This document shows positions 1 through 10,867 of a DNA stretch of 64,000 bases, piece by piece. Position numbers and translations under genes: made by a program. The notes under the pieces were generated by a model, which was not told where the DNA came from, did not search any database, and worked only from the letters and a program-made list of their open reading frames with translations. Source of the stretch: Rehmannia glutinosa (lineage: Eukaryota > Streptophyta > Magnoliopsida > Lamiales > Orobanchaceae); contig CM071925.1 of NCBI GenBank assembly GCA_016081115.2, positions 8,908,441-8,972,440 on the forward strand. Reading direction: 5' to 3'. The number at the start of each line of letters is the position of its first letter. Positions within the stretch are counted from its first letter, which is position 1.

Positions 1-1354
1 CCGTTCAAAAAATGAAACTGAACCTTCCGATTATATCTAAATAATAGTTTATATATATATATATATATTATATTAAATATATCTTAAACTTTTTTTGTGA
101 CACAAAATATATCTTAAACGTAATGACCAACGCTCGGAGTTTTAAGGTAAAATCCTATATTATACTTCACAAAAGTAATTCAACTTTTACAATTATTCTA
201 TAAAATACATATATTATATGAAGTGCTGATAAGTAAGGCGCGATTGGATATGATCAATTTAAGAATAAAAAATTGCAATGATTTAAAAAATATAGTATTA
301 ATTAGTTCGTAAAATAATTGTAGCTAGGTTGTTCAATGATAAATACATCACACATTTTTCATAATATAAAAGTGTAAGCCGGCGCATATGAAAACAATAT
401 CAAAATAATATTTTTTTTTGAGAAGAAATAAGTTGTATTTCTTATTTTAAGATAATTCATTTGAATTCGTATTTACACAAGTTTTTGAAACTGGTTAAGA
501 TACGTGACATCTATGTCTCTCATTTTTCTTATCTCAACACCTAGCCGTTCTTTTCCATCTTCTTCATCTTTTTCTTCCTTCATCTTTCTATGGAGGATGG
601 AGAAAGTAACTTTTATTGCTTTTAATTTAAATAAATTTTTCCCCAATAAGTGTTTTTCATTTGTCTTTGATAGTTAATTTTTATTTATCCCCAATAGGTG
701 ACTTTTTCTCAATTAATAAGTTTATCCCACATGCGAAATATTATTCAGAATATCAGATGAGTCATTACCCAACAATACGCGTCAATATCGAGATCATCTT
801 TGGTGCGTGTTTTGTCCAGCGCCTCTATAGCGAAGTTATGATTCTACAAATCAGTTAGATCTATTCGGTTTAAAGTTTTTTTTTATATCTGTATAGATTT
901 ATGATCGTTGTAGCGCTTGCAACTGTTTTCCATCTATTGTTGTAATCAATTGTTAGTATTTCCGGATGAATGAATTAAATTCATCTTTTTCTTAAAAAAA
1001 AATCGTTTTTACACATATTACGAATATCAAATATAAATTTCTTATCTTTTATTTAACTAATTAAGTGGATTAATCAAATCTTCCTATTGTGTAAAAAGAT
1101 CGATTATAATAAAACTTGATACATTTCCTTTCTTTAACTGATCAACACCGCCTCTTTAGCGGGATAAAATTGATATACATGTATACATATATTAACATAA
1201 GTTATATTATCATTGAAATCTCATTCATATTCAGTAAAGTATGTTAGGTCAATACAATAATGGCTTCATCCAAACCAAGTTATGGGACCATAATTGGCTC
1301 AAATTTTAACACACAATTTGGCAAGAACAAATAGCCTAACAAATACTACGAGAT
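1..1354. other. AT-rich intergenic DNA, no gene recognised
   Basis: Short AT tracts, poly-T runs and a small TA dinucleotide run near position 50. The open frames are short, lack codon bias and match no family I know. I see no RNA gene and no repeat with clear ends. Confidence 0.6.
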
Positions 1355-2803
1355 TAGGGATGACAAAATCACCGCAGGGAACCATCCCCGTTGGTACCCG
1401 AATAAATTGGGACGGGGAATCCCCGATTAATTCGGGGATGGGAGCGGGAATGGGGATTCCGCTTTTAAGAAAGGGGATGGGGACGGGGATGGTATTTATA
1501 TCCCCCGTCCCATCCCCATCCCCGTCCCCGCCCCGATCAGATGAAATAGGGATTCCCCATCCCCGTCCCCGTTCACCGAAATATATATATATATAGGGAT
1601 TGGTTCAAATGAGACCAATCCCTTTAGGTTAGTCCATAAGACCTCATATAGGCCCTTGATTTAAATCCTTTAATGGTGTAGATTACTTTTTGTTATTTTT
1701 GGATAATAAGGGTAGTATTGTATTTTTACATTTAACCAGTTTTAATATAAATCACGTTTTTGCTTGTTTTTAGGAAAACACAATCTTTCCTTTTATCAGT
1801 TACCCAATTTTTAGGAGCAAAAAACCCAATTAGGTGCCAATCGTGTCTTTTGAAAAATCTAACCCCTTTTGGTTTCTCCTTCCTTCTTGAACATGTTCTA
1901 TATTGCAATTTGCAAACAAACCCTATTTTCAATTTTTCCCAAAATTCCAATCGGTCATCTCCCCTCAAGTTACTGTCGCTCTCAATTTTTTTAATTCCTT
2001 CGGTTATCGTCTCTACCAACGATTCCAAGTGGTCGAAGTTGTTCGATTTTTGAAGGAGGGAGTAGGATAGGGTACGGTTTTGGCTCCCGTTTTTTGTTCT
2101 AAAGATTTTTTTTCTCAGTTATTTTACCAGACCTCTCCACATTCACGTTGGTTCTTTGCCGTGGCCAAGTTGTGGTGGTTTAAGGTGCTCGATTCCGTGG
2201 AGAAGCTGTAGGGCGGGGTTCAGACGTCCGTAAATTTTGTGGCTCGAGAGGTTTTTTTTTTTTTTTTTTTTGTATCCGACATGTGTACAGGATGTTGTGT
2301 ACTAAGTATACATAGTTGTCATGTTAAATATACATCATTTTAGTGAAATGTAAAAGTAAAACTGTATAATTTTCGGATATATGAATCGTGCCTTTTTTAT
2401 GTGTGGTTTGTGGTGTTTATTATTTATCTGATTGTTATATTAAATATACAAGATTAAATGGAATGTAAACAAGAAGTTGTATAAAGTTTTGAGATATGAA
2501 TCTTATTTTTTTTTTTTTTTTTTTAATGTGGGGGTTTTGGTGATACCAAGTATACAAATAAGTTATGTTAAATATACAATATTTAAGTGGAATTTAAACA
2601 GCAAGTTGCATAAAGTTTTGATAGATGAATATGGTTTTTTTATGTGGAGATTGGTCCAAATACTAAGTATACGAGATATGATAAGTTAAATATACAATGT
2701 TAAGTGGAATGTAAAATGTGCGCATAAAGTTTTTGATAATTTGAATTGTGTATTTTTTTTTGCATTGCGAGAGTCGTGGTTAATAAAATGTCAAGCGAAG
2801 AAG

Positions 2804-3040
2804 ATAATGCAAACGAATTACTTCGTTCTTGAATCGCTTTGTCGTGCTCCTTCTGATGTCAAATCCGCTAATTGCTCCACACTCTTTGTAAAAATTTACA
2901 CCGATTTCCAATGTAGAGAAATGCATGCCCACTCGTGGAATCTTTTCTTGTTCTACATCTGGTATCCAATATTTAGTTGAGCCCGGCGAGATTTCGAGCC
3001 GTTGACGTTCATTGAGATTGTTTGTTGGTTCTGTAATTTT
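2804..3040 (-). pseudogene. FAR1/FRS DNA-binding domain fragment, copy 1
   Basis: The minus strand encodes a stretch with KYWIPDVEQEKIPRVGMHF followed by SGFDIRRSTTKR. This matches the start of the FAR1 DNA-binding domain of FAR1-RELATED SEQUENCE proteins (a proline and GM-F motif, then GF-x-R-R-S). FRS proteins are plant transcription factors derived from Mutator-like transposases. No zinc-binding remainder, MULE transposase core or SWIM finger follows, so this is a fragment of one exon. It could be a captured host FRS exon or the decayed N-terminus of the element's own transposase. Confidence 0.65.
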
Positions 3041-3592
3041 TGACATCAAATAAGACAGGGCATTATAAAAACCAAATGGATGTATTATGTATACAATATG
3101 CAACCATATTCATACACATTATTATTTTTGGTAATTGCGTTCATATACACCACCATACAATTAAATAATGACGAATTTATATTCATTTGAACAAACTGGA
3201 ATTAGGGAAACTAATATAAAAATACATTGAAGTTTATATTATAAATATACAACACTTATGACTATTGTATACAATTTAAATATGATAAATAAACACGCAA
3301 AACAGTTGCGAACAAATATGCAATCTCCAGACTAGTTGTAAATAATTCAAGAAATAAATCTACAAATACAAGACCTATATACTAAATATACTAACATTCT
3401 ACACTACATATACAAACTAACAAGAAATATACAATCTATAGACAATTCCAAATATGAAAAAATGTAAACTATTTATACAATATTTGTATTTGAATATACA
3501 AAATATGTATACTAAACATACAAATCACCAACAAAAACATACAATTGGTATGTTGTTTTTGTGTGTTTGAAGCCTTCTCTATTGCAAAGAAC

Positions 3593-3820
3593 ATAATGCA
3601 AACGAATTACTTCGTTCTTAAACCGCTTTGTCGTGCTCCTTCTGATGTCAAATCCGCTAATTGCTCCATACTCTTTGTACAATTTTATACCGGTTTCCAA
3701 TGTAGCGAAATACATGCCCACTCGTGGAATCTTTTCTTGTTCTACCTCTGGTATCCAATATTTAGTTGAGCCTGGTGAGATTTCGAGCCGCTGACGTCCA
3801 TTGAAATCGTTTGTTGGTTC
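3593..3820 (-). pseudogene. FAR1/FRS DNA-binding domain fragment, copy 2
   Basis: The same minus-strand coding piece as copy 1, with VGMYFATLETGIKLYKEYG and SGFDIRRSTTKR. Here the frame extends a little further to HYVLCNREGF before leaving the recognisable domain, as FRS proteins do at this point. It therefore preserves more of the domain than copy 1. It has no start or stop context of a gene of its own and is a fragment inside the duplicated block. Confidence 0.65.
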
Positions 3821-4639
3821 TGTGATGTTTTACATTAAACAAGACAGAGCATTATAAAAACAAAATGGATGTATTATTTATATAATATGCAACCATATAC
3901 ATACATATTATTATTATTAGTAACTACGTTCATATACACCACCATATAATTTTTTTTTGAGAGGAATTTATATCCAATCTAACTAAATGAAATTAGAGAA
4001 ACTAATATAACAATACATACAAGTTTATATTATAAATACACAACACTCATGACTATGTATACAAGTTAAATATGTTAAACATACACGTAAAACAGTTGAC
4101 AACATATATGCAATCTCCAAACTAGTTGTAAATATTTAAGAAATAAATATTCAAACACAAGATTTATATACTAAATATACTAACATTGTTCACTACATAT
4201 ACAAACTAACAAGAAATATACAATGCACAGACAATTCCAAAATTTGAAAAACTGTAAAATATGTATACAATATTTGTACACTAAATATACATCTGTTGTA
4301 TATTAAACATACAAATTACCAACAAAAACATACAATTGGTTCGATTATGCGTTCAGGGTTGTTTCAGTGATTCCTCCTAAATCTTTTTGCAAGTATATCG
4401 TAAGAAATTACCTTGGAAACATTCACCAATCCCGTTGGAGGAAGATCTTACGCCATTGTACAATCCCTTTGCTCTAATTGATGACAACCTCGACAATTAA
4501 CGAACTATATTGTATGTTTTTTTCCCGTCTGCAAATATATATTGTATAATTTTCGAGGTTTAAGAGTTTGATGTCAATGGTGGTAGAGAATATTGTGGTG
4601 AAGAAGAAGGGTTGACGCGGGTGGATTTCCACTGATTAT

Positions 4640-4668
4640 GGGACGTGATCAATTCAAGATCACGTCCC
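4640..4668. repeat. Perfect 11-bp inverted repeat (hairpin)
   Basis: The arms gggacgtgatc and gatcacgtccc are exact reverse complements around a 7-base loop. The site lies in the right subterminal part of the Mutator-like element. It contains the ACGT core of plant bZIP sites in both arms, but no function can be assigned. Confidence 0.8.
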
Positions 4669-4850
4669 TAATTTTTAGCATTCGGTTACCAATTTTATTT
4701 CGACAGATTACTATTTTACCCCCTCCTATGTATGGTTTCTTATGTAAAGTTGTATAGATTCATTTAGATCATGACCGTTGATTTATGTTTTTAATGGTGT
4801 GGATTTGGTCTTATGGACTTACCTAAGGGGGTGGTCTCACAGGATCCCCT

Positions 4851-4887
<37 letters not shown>

Positions 4888-5337
4888 GCATATATATTAT
4901 TAATAGTCTACTAAACAATAGTTGTTAGTGAGAAGGGTTTATGTTTATATTTTTTTTTATTTTATTAAATTATAAAATTAAACCCTAAAATTATGTGTTT
5001 TATATTGTAATGATTTTTAATTTTTAAAATTACAAGACTTTGTATTTTAAAAATTGTTGTATTTAACTCAATTTATTAAAATATTTTATATTGTGGAGTT
5101 ATTATAAGATTAGCTAGTGATTCATGATATTTTATCTAATTTAATTATTAATTATTTTATGTAAAAAAATATATTTTTTTATATTAATAAATACAAAACA
5201 GGGGACCGAATCCCATGGGGACCCTGTTCCCCGAACGGGGATTCCCCATCCCCATACCAGATGCCCAAAACGGGGAATGGTACGGAGATGGTATTTGAAA
5301 TGGGATTCGGGCCCGTCCCCGCCCATTGTCATCCCTA

Positions 5338-5991
5338 TTCGAGATATATTATATACACCGCTCCAAAGAAGGTTGAAATCAGTGGCGACCAATTATTAAA
5401 ATTATTGGGAATCGATTCTGATTGAAAACTATATATAATTTGTGGCCACTTTATATTACTACAAACACAAATATAACTCTGTATAAAATTAGAGTATTGA
5501 TATGTATTTGGTCAAATTTATCATTTTACCCTCGTGAGTTAGCTAAATAACAAATTTGCCCCAAGATCCACGTGCTTTTTTATTCCGGTCACCTCACAAG
5601 TTTTCACCGTTGATCTGATCTATGATGTGACAAGAAAGTCTAGGTGATTCTGAAACATGGAGGTAGCACGTACGACTTGCACATGCCAAACCTATTAATA
5701 TGACACAGTTTGATCGACACATGTATCTTAGAATTGCATGTTCACCGCTCTTCAGTTTCTAACGACCTTAGTATTTGTTCTGACTTAAGTATTGAAGAGC
5801 CTTAGTTGAGGGTCTACCCCGCTAGTCTAACGTTCGTTGTTTTACAGATCTCACGAACTAAAGTACCTAAGCTCTTGGTAAAGTGACACGACCCAAAGTA
5901 TTTCTCTTTTATTCACCCAAATTAAGTATCAATATCAATTCTCTATTAAATTATATACAAAGTGCCGGGGCCGTATACCCGTGTAATATTA
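5338..5991. other. Intergenic DNA, nothing recognised
   Basis: Ordinary mixed-composition sequence between two transposons. I see no ORF with family resemblance, no RNA gene and no repeat boundary. Confidence 0.5.
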
Positions 5992-6575
5992 GGGCCTGTT
6001 TGTTTATGTTTCCATGGTCCATTTCCAGTTTCTGGAGTTGGAAATAGAATTTTGAGAATTTATTGGTTTTCGTGTGGAAATTGGGATTGTGTTTGGATGA
6101 ATGAATTGAAATGTGTTTTATATAGGGTTGGAAATGAGATTGTGTTTGGTTTGAGTAGTTTTGAAATATTATTTTATGTATATAATAATTGAAAAGTTGG
6201 TAGTGGTGGGGTCCACTTCAATATTTTAATTTGAATATATAATATTATATTTGTAAGATTATAGTTGGTGGGTCCCATTAGATAATTATAATTTAAAAAT
6301 AGTAATATTTTAAGTAGATAAAGTTGATAATGGTGGGTCCCACATGTATAATTGGGTTCAAATATGAAAATAGTGATTGATAAGTAATGATGAGTGATGT
6401 AGGGTAGTGTATAGGTTTGAGAATAGAAATTATAGGTTTGAGATGTTGTTTTATGTGAAAAATAGAAAATGAAAATGATGATTTCCATTGGAAATTTTAT
6501 GAACAAACATAATTCCACTTTTATGTATAGTTGGAAACTGGAAAGAGACCATTTGAAACATAAACAAACAAGGCC
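5992..6575. mobile_element. Tourist-like MITE (PIF/Harbinger), 584 bp
   Basis: The left end GGGCCTGTTTGTTTATGTTT and the reverse complement of the right end, GGCCTTGTTTGTTTATGTTT, form terminal inverted repeats that continue for about 45 bp. The element is flanked by TTA on both sides (5989-5991 and 6576-6578), the target trinucleotide typical of PIF/Harbinger. No transposase is encoded; the interior is AT-rich. Confidence 0.85.
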
Positions 6576-6578
6576 TTA

Positions 6579-7535
6579 GTGTGTCACATCAAAAGTGTAG
6601 ATACATAAATAAAGGTGATAAATCAATAAGAGTGGTCACAACTTAGACAATTTGTAAAAATGAGAACGAAATTATAACTAGCTCAATAAATTAATATCGA
6701 CAGAATGGATGGAATTAATGGGTAAGGGGACTTGGACTCACCTAATGAAGTTAAATAGTAACATGTCCCAAAATAAATGAATCTTGAATGGGTATTAAGA
6801 AATAGGACCACGTTGGTAACAAGGACACCTACCAGTACTAGTTCAGGTAACAGTAAAACTGTTAGTCTTAGACCTTTTTTTTTTTTTTTTTTTTTTTTTG
6901 AAGATTTAGCTTAGACCTATTTTTGTTGTGAATAGACACATTCCTAAGAACTGACAAAGGGACATGTGCACAACTAGTGCTACTTTAGATTTGAAACAAT
7001 TGTACCAGTCCGCTTTAGTTTTATTTTTTTATAACAATTTTCTTTTGTAGATTTAAATTTAAAGAAAGATATATTTACAAGAAAATTATAGGATGTATTG
7101 GTAGTTAGTTGCAATTTTATTGAAAAGCTGGTGATTAAAGTATTTTGAAGAATTGGAGGGGACACATGCATTACAATGAGAGGTGTCAAATAGGCCAGGC
7201 CGGGCTGGCCAATGGCAGCCCGTCAGGCCTGGCCAATCCAAATAGTGATCGGCCCACTATTTTTGGGGCCCAATCCATAAAAGTACACTGAAAAAATTGG
7301 GTCGGTCCGGTTCATTTTGGGTCTAAAAACACAGCCTAGTCAAATCTTTTTGGGATGATCGACGGCCGCCCATCGACCAACCAAAATTGATGATTTCTAA
7401 ACAATGATCAACACGAGTACTTTCTCGAATGAAAATAGTACAAATTAAGTTAATTAACCATGAGCATTAATTAAAATATTTGCAATAGTGCATGTGATGA
7501 GGCGCGACTTATAATTAATAAAAGCCTAAGCAAAT
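6579..7535. other. Intergenic DNA with poly-T tract and GC-rich transposon-like remnant
   Basis: A T run of more than 20 bases sits at about 6877-6899. At 7183-7375 a GC-rich patch begins ggtgtcaaataggccagg and holds several GGCC/GGCCTGGCC palindromes, similar to subterminal regions of plant hAT elements. I could not find a matching opposite end, so it is left as a remnant. The rest shows nothing recognisable. Confidence 0.4.
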
Positions 7536-8911
7536 ATTATATAAGTTGGTTAAGACCCATTGAAAATTTCTTTTTCTTATTGGGTTTAACGGGCATAACT
7601 GGTTCATGTACCGCATAGCATGGGATAATAACTCATTCTTGAAATCTATAAATTTCATATCCATTTTGGTCATATGCATTTTGATTATTCTACGTATCTT
7701 TGAGTGTCGAAAGACTTTCGTGGGACAACCCCAACATCCCCAGCGATTTATTATATTGTAGGCAGTGACCCCATTTTACAGCTAACATCCAATTTTGAAT
7801 GAGTGTAATACAACATGAGCATGAGGCAAAGAATCATACGTAAATAATCACGAGAAAAAATTAAGCAAAAAAATGCTTTTTTTTCCTTATTAGTGATGGA
7901 AAGTTATGGAAACTTATTATTGTTTTACTCTATGATTCATTCTACTAATGTAGTTTGTTGTGCATAAAAAAAAATTAATATGAAGGTTCCTTCAACTTTC
8001 AAATTACTTTATTTTATGATACAAAAATAGAATAAATTTATTTTATGATATAAAAATAGAATAAAATTTAATATGAAGTCTAACGTTCGTTGTTGTCGCC
8101 AATATTTGAAACAACCATTGCTCCCCTTTCCTCCGCTCCCGAAACGGGTTAGGGTTTCTTTCTCATTTTTAGTAGTTTGAAAAGTTTTGAAATAATTACA
8201 TAATCTACCAATTTCAAATTCTCAACCACTTTTACTTCTGCTACGATAGATTACTTATTCTAAAAGCAGAAACTTTTGCAAATACTCCCATTATATAAGT
8301 TGGTTAATGATATTTTTTTCTTATTGGGTTTAATGGGCCTAATTGGTTCATTTACCGCTTAAGACCGGATAAGTCACTCATTCTTCAAATTTATAAATTT
8401 CTTGTCCAATCTCATTACAAAATTACACAATTCATTCTCTACTTTTTGGTCATGTACATTTCAATTATTCTATGTCTATCTCAGATACGATTTGAAAGAT
8501 CGTGAAGGATTTTCATAGGAGAACACCGATGTCCCTTATATTGTAGATATTGACCCTACCCAACAACTGACATCCAATTTCAGTGAAACTAATACCACAT
8601 CAGCATGAGAGGAAGAATCATATGTGGATAATCATACGGAAATGTAAAGCTACAAATGATTTTTTTTTTTTTTTGAAACCTACAAATGAGTTTTTTTCTT
8701 ATTAGTGATTGATGGAAAGTTATGAATATTCTAAAACTAAATCAGAACAAAATATATGCTAATAAAAGAAAACGGACTACTTATTATTGTTTTACTCTAA
8801 GATTCATTCTACTAATGTAATTTGTTGTTGTACATAAACAAAAAGTATATGAAGGTTCCTTCAACTTTCAAATGGCTTTATTTAATGATATAAAAATAGA
8901 ATGAATTTATT
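7536..8911. repeat. Diverged tandem (direct) duplication
   Basis: Copy 1 spans about 7536-8042 and copy 2 about 8290-8911. Both start attatataagttggtta, continue with cttattgggttta and ttggttcat, and share ggaaagttatg, attcattctactaatgta and gaaggttccttcaacttt in the same order. Copy 2 has several insertions, including a T-rich one near 8660. The unit encodes no protein I can recognise and has no transposon termini. Confidence 0.8.
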
Positions 8912-10127
8912 GGCAAACTTTTTAGGATAATTCCTTTGAGCTTCCTTATGGTTTGTTGGTGAAGTGGGCTTAATATGTAGCCAACAGCAATAATGCACCA
9001 ATCTATGTGGGCCAGGACCCAAGAGAATATAAAGTACATGGATACAATAGACATTGCCCCACCACCAGCAACATTCTACTTGTATCTCTTGACCCGATTC
9101 TTGTACTTTTTACTCAAAGTTTGGATGAATCTTTATAGTCAGATTGTGGGTTTCAAATATTATATACAGTACTATTGGGCCATAAAAGTGATGCTCCATG
9201 ATATTGATCCAATTAGTAATTTGCCGCGAATTATTGGGCTTTTGGTCTGTGACCCAGTGTCCGGCTTCAGATATCCAATTCGGCTCCGTCGTTGATTCAA
9301 ACCTGGAATAAGTATTTTCTTACATTTTTCGGTTAGTATAAAATTTAAATTGCTAGCACGGTTTGCCCGCAGTCATTGCGTCAAACTCCATTATTTATCT
9401 AGTACGTGCCCAAAAAGTAGTGATTATAAGTTCCATCGTATCAACAATAATTATTATATAATCGGTGACAAAACAATATAAAAATAAAAACACATTTGGA
9501 TATGACCAGGGAACGAGCAAGAAAATAGGTGATATTTATTTTTACGGAGGACAAAATTATAAAATATAGTAAACTTATATATAAATCTGTGCTAACTATG
9601 AAAAAATTTGAAGTCGAGTGGTTATGGTCGCCACTAGTCCCCCAGCTTTGTCCCTGGACATGACTAAATACTTTCGTGTTAAAAGTTATCTAAAAGTTGT
9701 TTAAGTTTTTTCAAAACGTAAGTGCCAAAAATTATTTGAAACTAGTGTACTATTTCTAATAGAGAATTTGCGTTTGCAATTTTAATTCCTGAGAATGACC
9801 ATGCTTTATCTAATTTCAAAAAAGGGAAAACATGTACTAAGTATATTATTTGGGTGATGCTTATATAGTTATATTGAAATCTCCATCAATCATTGTGTCC
9901 ATATCTCAACCGACCTCAGCATTATTGAAAACATCGTCTACGTTGTCACAAGTCAATCGGCTTTCTTGTTTAATTTTTTTCTTCTTTTAAGAAATTCTGA
10001 AATAACTCAGTTACCCTTTTCTTTTTTAAAAAAATGTTTATTTCTATATCTATAATAACTCAGTTGTTACCCCTTTTTTTCTTAAAAAAATGGAGAAATG
10101 TGTAAGTAATTACCTATATTTCTATTT
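8912..10127. other. Intergenic DNA, no gene recognised
   Basis: The longest open frame (near 8993-9295) has no family resemblance and no splice or promoter context. Otherwise AT-rich sequence without clear repeats. Confidence 0.45.
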
Positions 10128-10263
10128 GACCACGAGCTTGTAAACCAAATGATATTGCTCACCCTTTCTAAGGATATTGACTAGGGTTCGAACCCTGTAT
10201 TTTTCAGATTCTTTGAAATTTATTCCCTCCCCCGAACCACTACCCCCAATTTATTAAAAAAAA
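10128..10263 (+). mobile_element. SINE with perfect 16-bp target-site duplications
   Basis: The 16-mer acctatatttctattt occurs immediately before (10112-10127) and after (10264-10279) this segment. The segment contains ggttcgaacc (10192-10201), a good RNA polymerase III B-box, and ends in an A-rich tail. A-tail, B-box and long target duplications together define a tRNA-derived SINE moved by LINE machinery. The A-box near the start is weak. Perfect duplications suggest a fairly recent insertion. Confidence 0.85.
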
Positions 10264-10723
10264 ACCTATATTTCTATTTTTGTACTTCAACTTTCGTATT
10301 TTATACGTCTTATGCCATTAAATATATATATTTTCATAAATCTGTATATATGCACTGCTTTGTTACAATATATAATGGATTAAATCTGTATATATGCCAA
10401 CCTTATCAAAGGAATATAGTTAGAAGTTCTATCCATGGCCGGGGCCTATATGAATTTAACAAGAGAGGTAACCAATATAACAGTTATTTGATTAAAATAA
10501 AGAGATTTCTGAGATTTCAATGAAAGCAACACATGACAACAAAAAGAAAAAACATGGAAGGATTTTAGTCCAAACTTTTCCTATAACTAGTTTTCACTTT
10601 TCCTTGTTAACTTTAGCAATACACAATCCAACCTTGTATATATGTAACAAGACATGATTAATATTCATTAGAATGTCCGCCCCAATTCTGTCCCATAACC
10701 AACACTCAAACTCCAAATGACAC

Positions 10724-10733
10724 TTATATATAA
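10724..10733 (+). promoter_or_regulatory. Candidate TATA element of the kinase gene
   Basis: ttatatataa lies about 135 bases upstream of the chosen kinase start codon, a plausible distance for a plant core promoter with a 5' leader of about 100 bases. Such AT-rich words are common here, so this is only a candidate. Confidence 0.35.
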
Positions 10734-10867
10734 CATATATGATTTACAAGGCTTAAGTTATTTGTGTTGCCCTTCTTATTCATGCTCCTATCTCATTCTC
10801 AGTCAACCAAAGATTTAATTTAATTTGTCAATTTTGATATTATTTTCCCGTTGAAATTATAGACAAA

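Larger units (their letters stand above)
2804..4340. repeat. Direct duplication of about 747 bp inside the Mutator-like element
   Basis: Copy 1 (2804-3549) starts ataatgcaaacgaattactt and ends catacaattggt. Copy 2 (3593-4340) has the same start and end words. The copies align along their length with scattered substitutions and small indels, so the duplication is not recent. The 43 bases between the copies are not shared. Each copy contains a FAR1-domain coding fragment followed by AT-rich DNA with many tatacaa words. Confidence 0.85.
1595..4852. mobile_element. Mutator-like element nested in the hAT element
   Basis: Inverted termini of about 50 bp are visible. The left end contains gagaccaatccctttagg followed by agtccataagacc. 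The right end, read in reverse complement, contains gagaccacccccttagg followed by agtccataagacc. Both sides abut TATATATA runs, so a 9-bp target duplication is plausible but cannot be fixed exactly inside the dinucleotide run. The interior has no intact transposase. It carries a duplicated 0.75-kb block with a FAR1-domain fragment on the minus strand, a perfect hairpin near the right end, and AT-rich filler. Confidence 0.65.
1355..5337. mobile_element. Non-autonomous hAT-type element, split by a nested Mutator-like element
   Basis: The left end reads TAGGGATGACAA and the right end is its inverted counterpart TTGTCATCCCTA, an Ac-like hAT terminus. The flanking 8-mers are tacgagat (1347-1354) and ttcgagat (5338-5345), 7 of 8 identical, the target-site length expected for hAT. 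Without the nested insert the element is only about 725 bp and has no transposase. Both arms are built of GGGGATGGGGACGGGG-like words and their complements (1430-1570 and 5200-5330), so each arm can fold on itself. That this is a MITE-like derivative is inference. Confidence 0.72.

Noticed and set aside
1294..1596. Plus-strand frame with repeated Gly-Met and Pro-Ser words
   Set aside because: Translation of the GGGGATGGGGACGGGG arm of the hAT element.
7183..7375. GC-rich patch as a complete hAT element
   Set aside because: One end resembles a hAT terminus, but no inverted partner or 8-bp duplication was found, so it is noted only as a remnant.
8993..9295. 100-codon frame with hydrophobic segments upstream of the kinase
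   Set aside because: No family resemblance, no promoter, splice or codon-use support; could be chance in AT-rich DNA.
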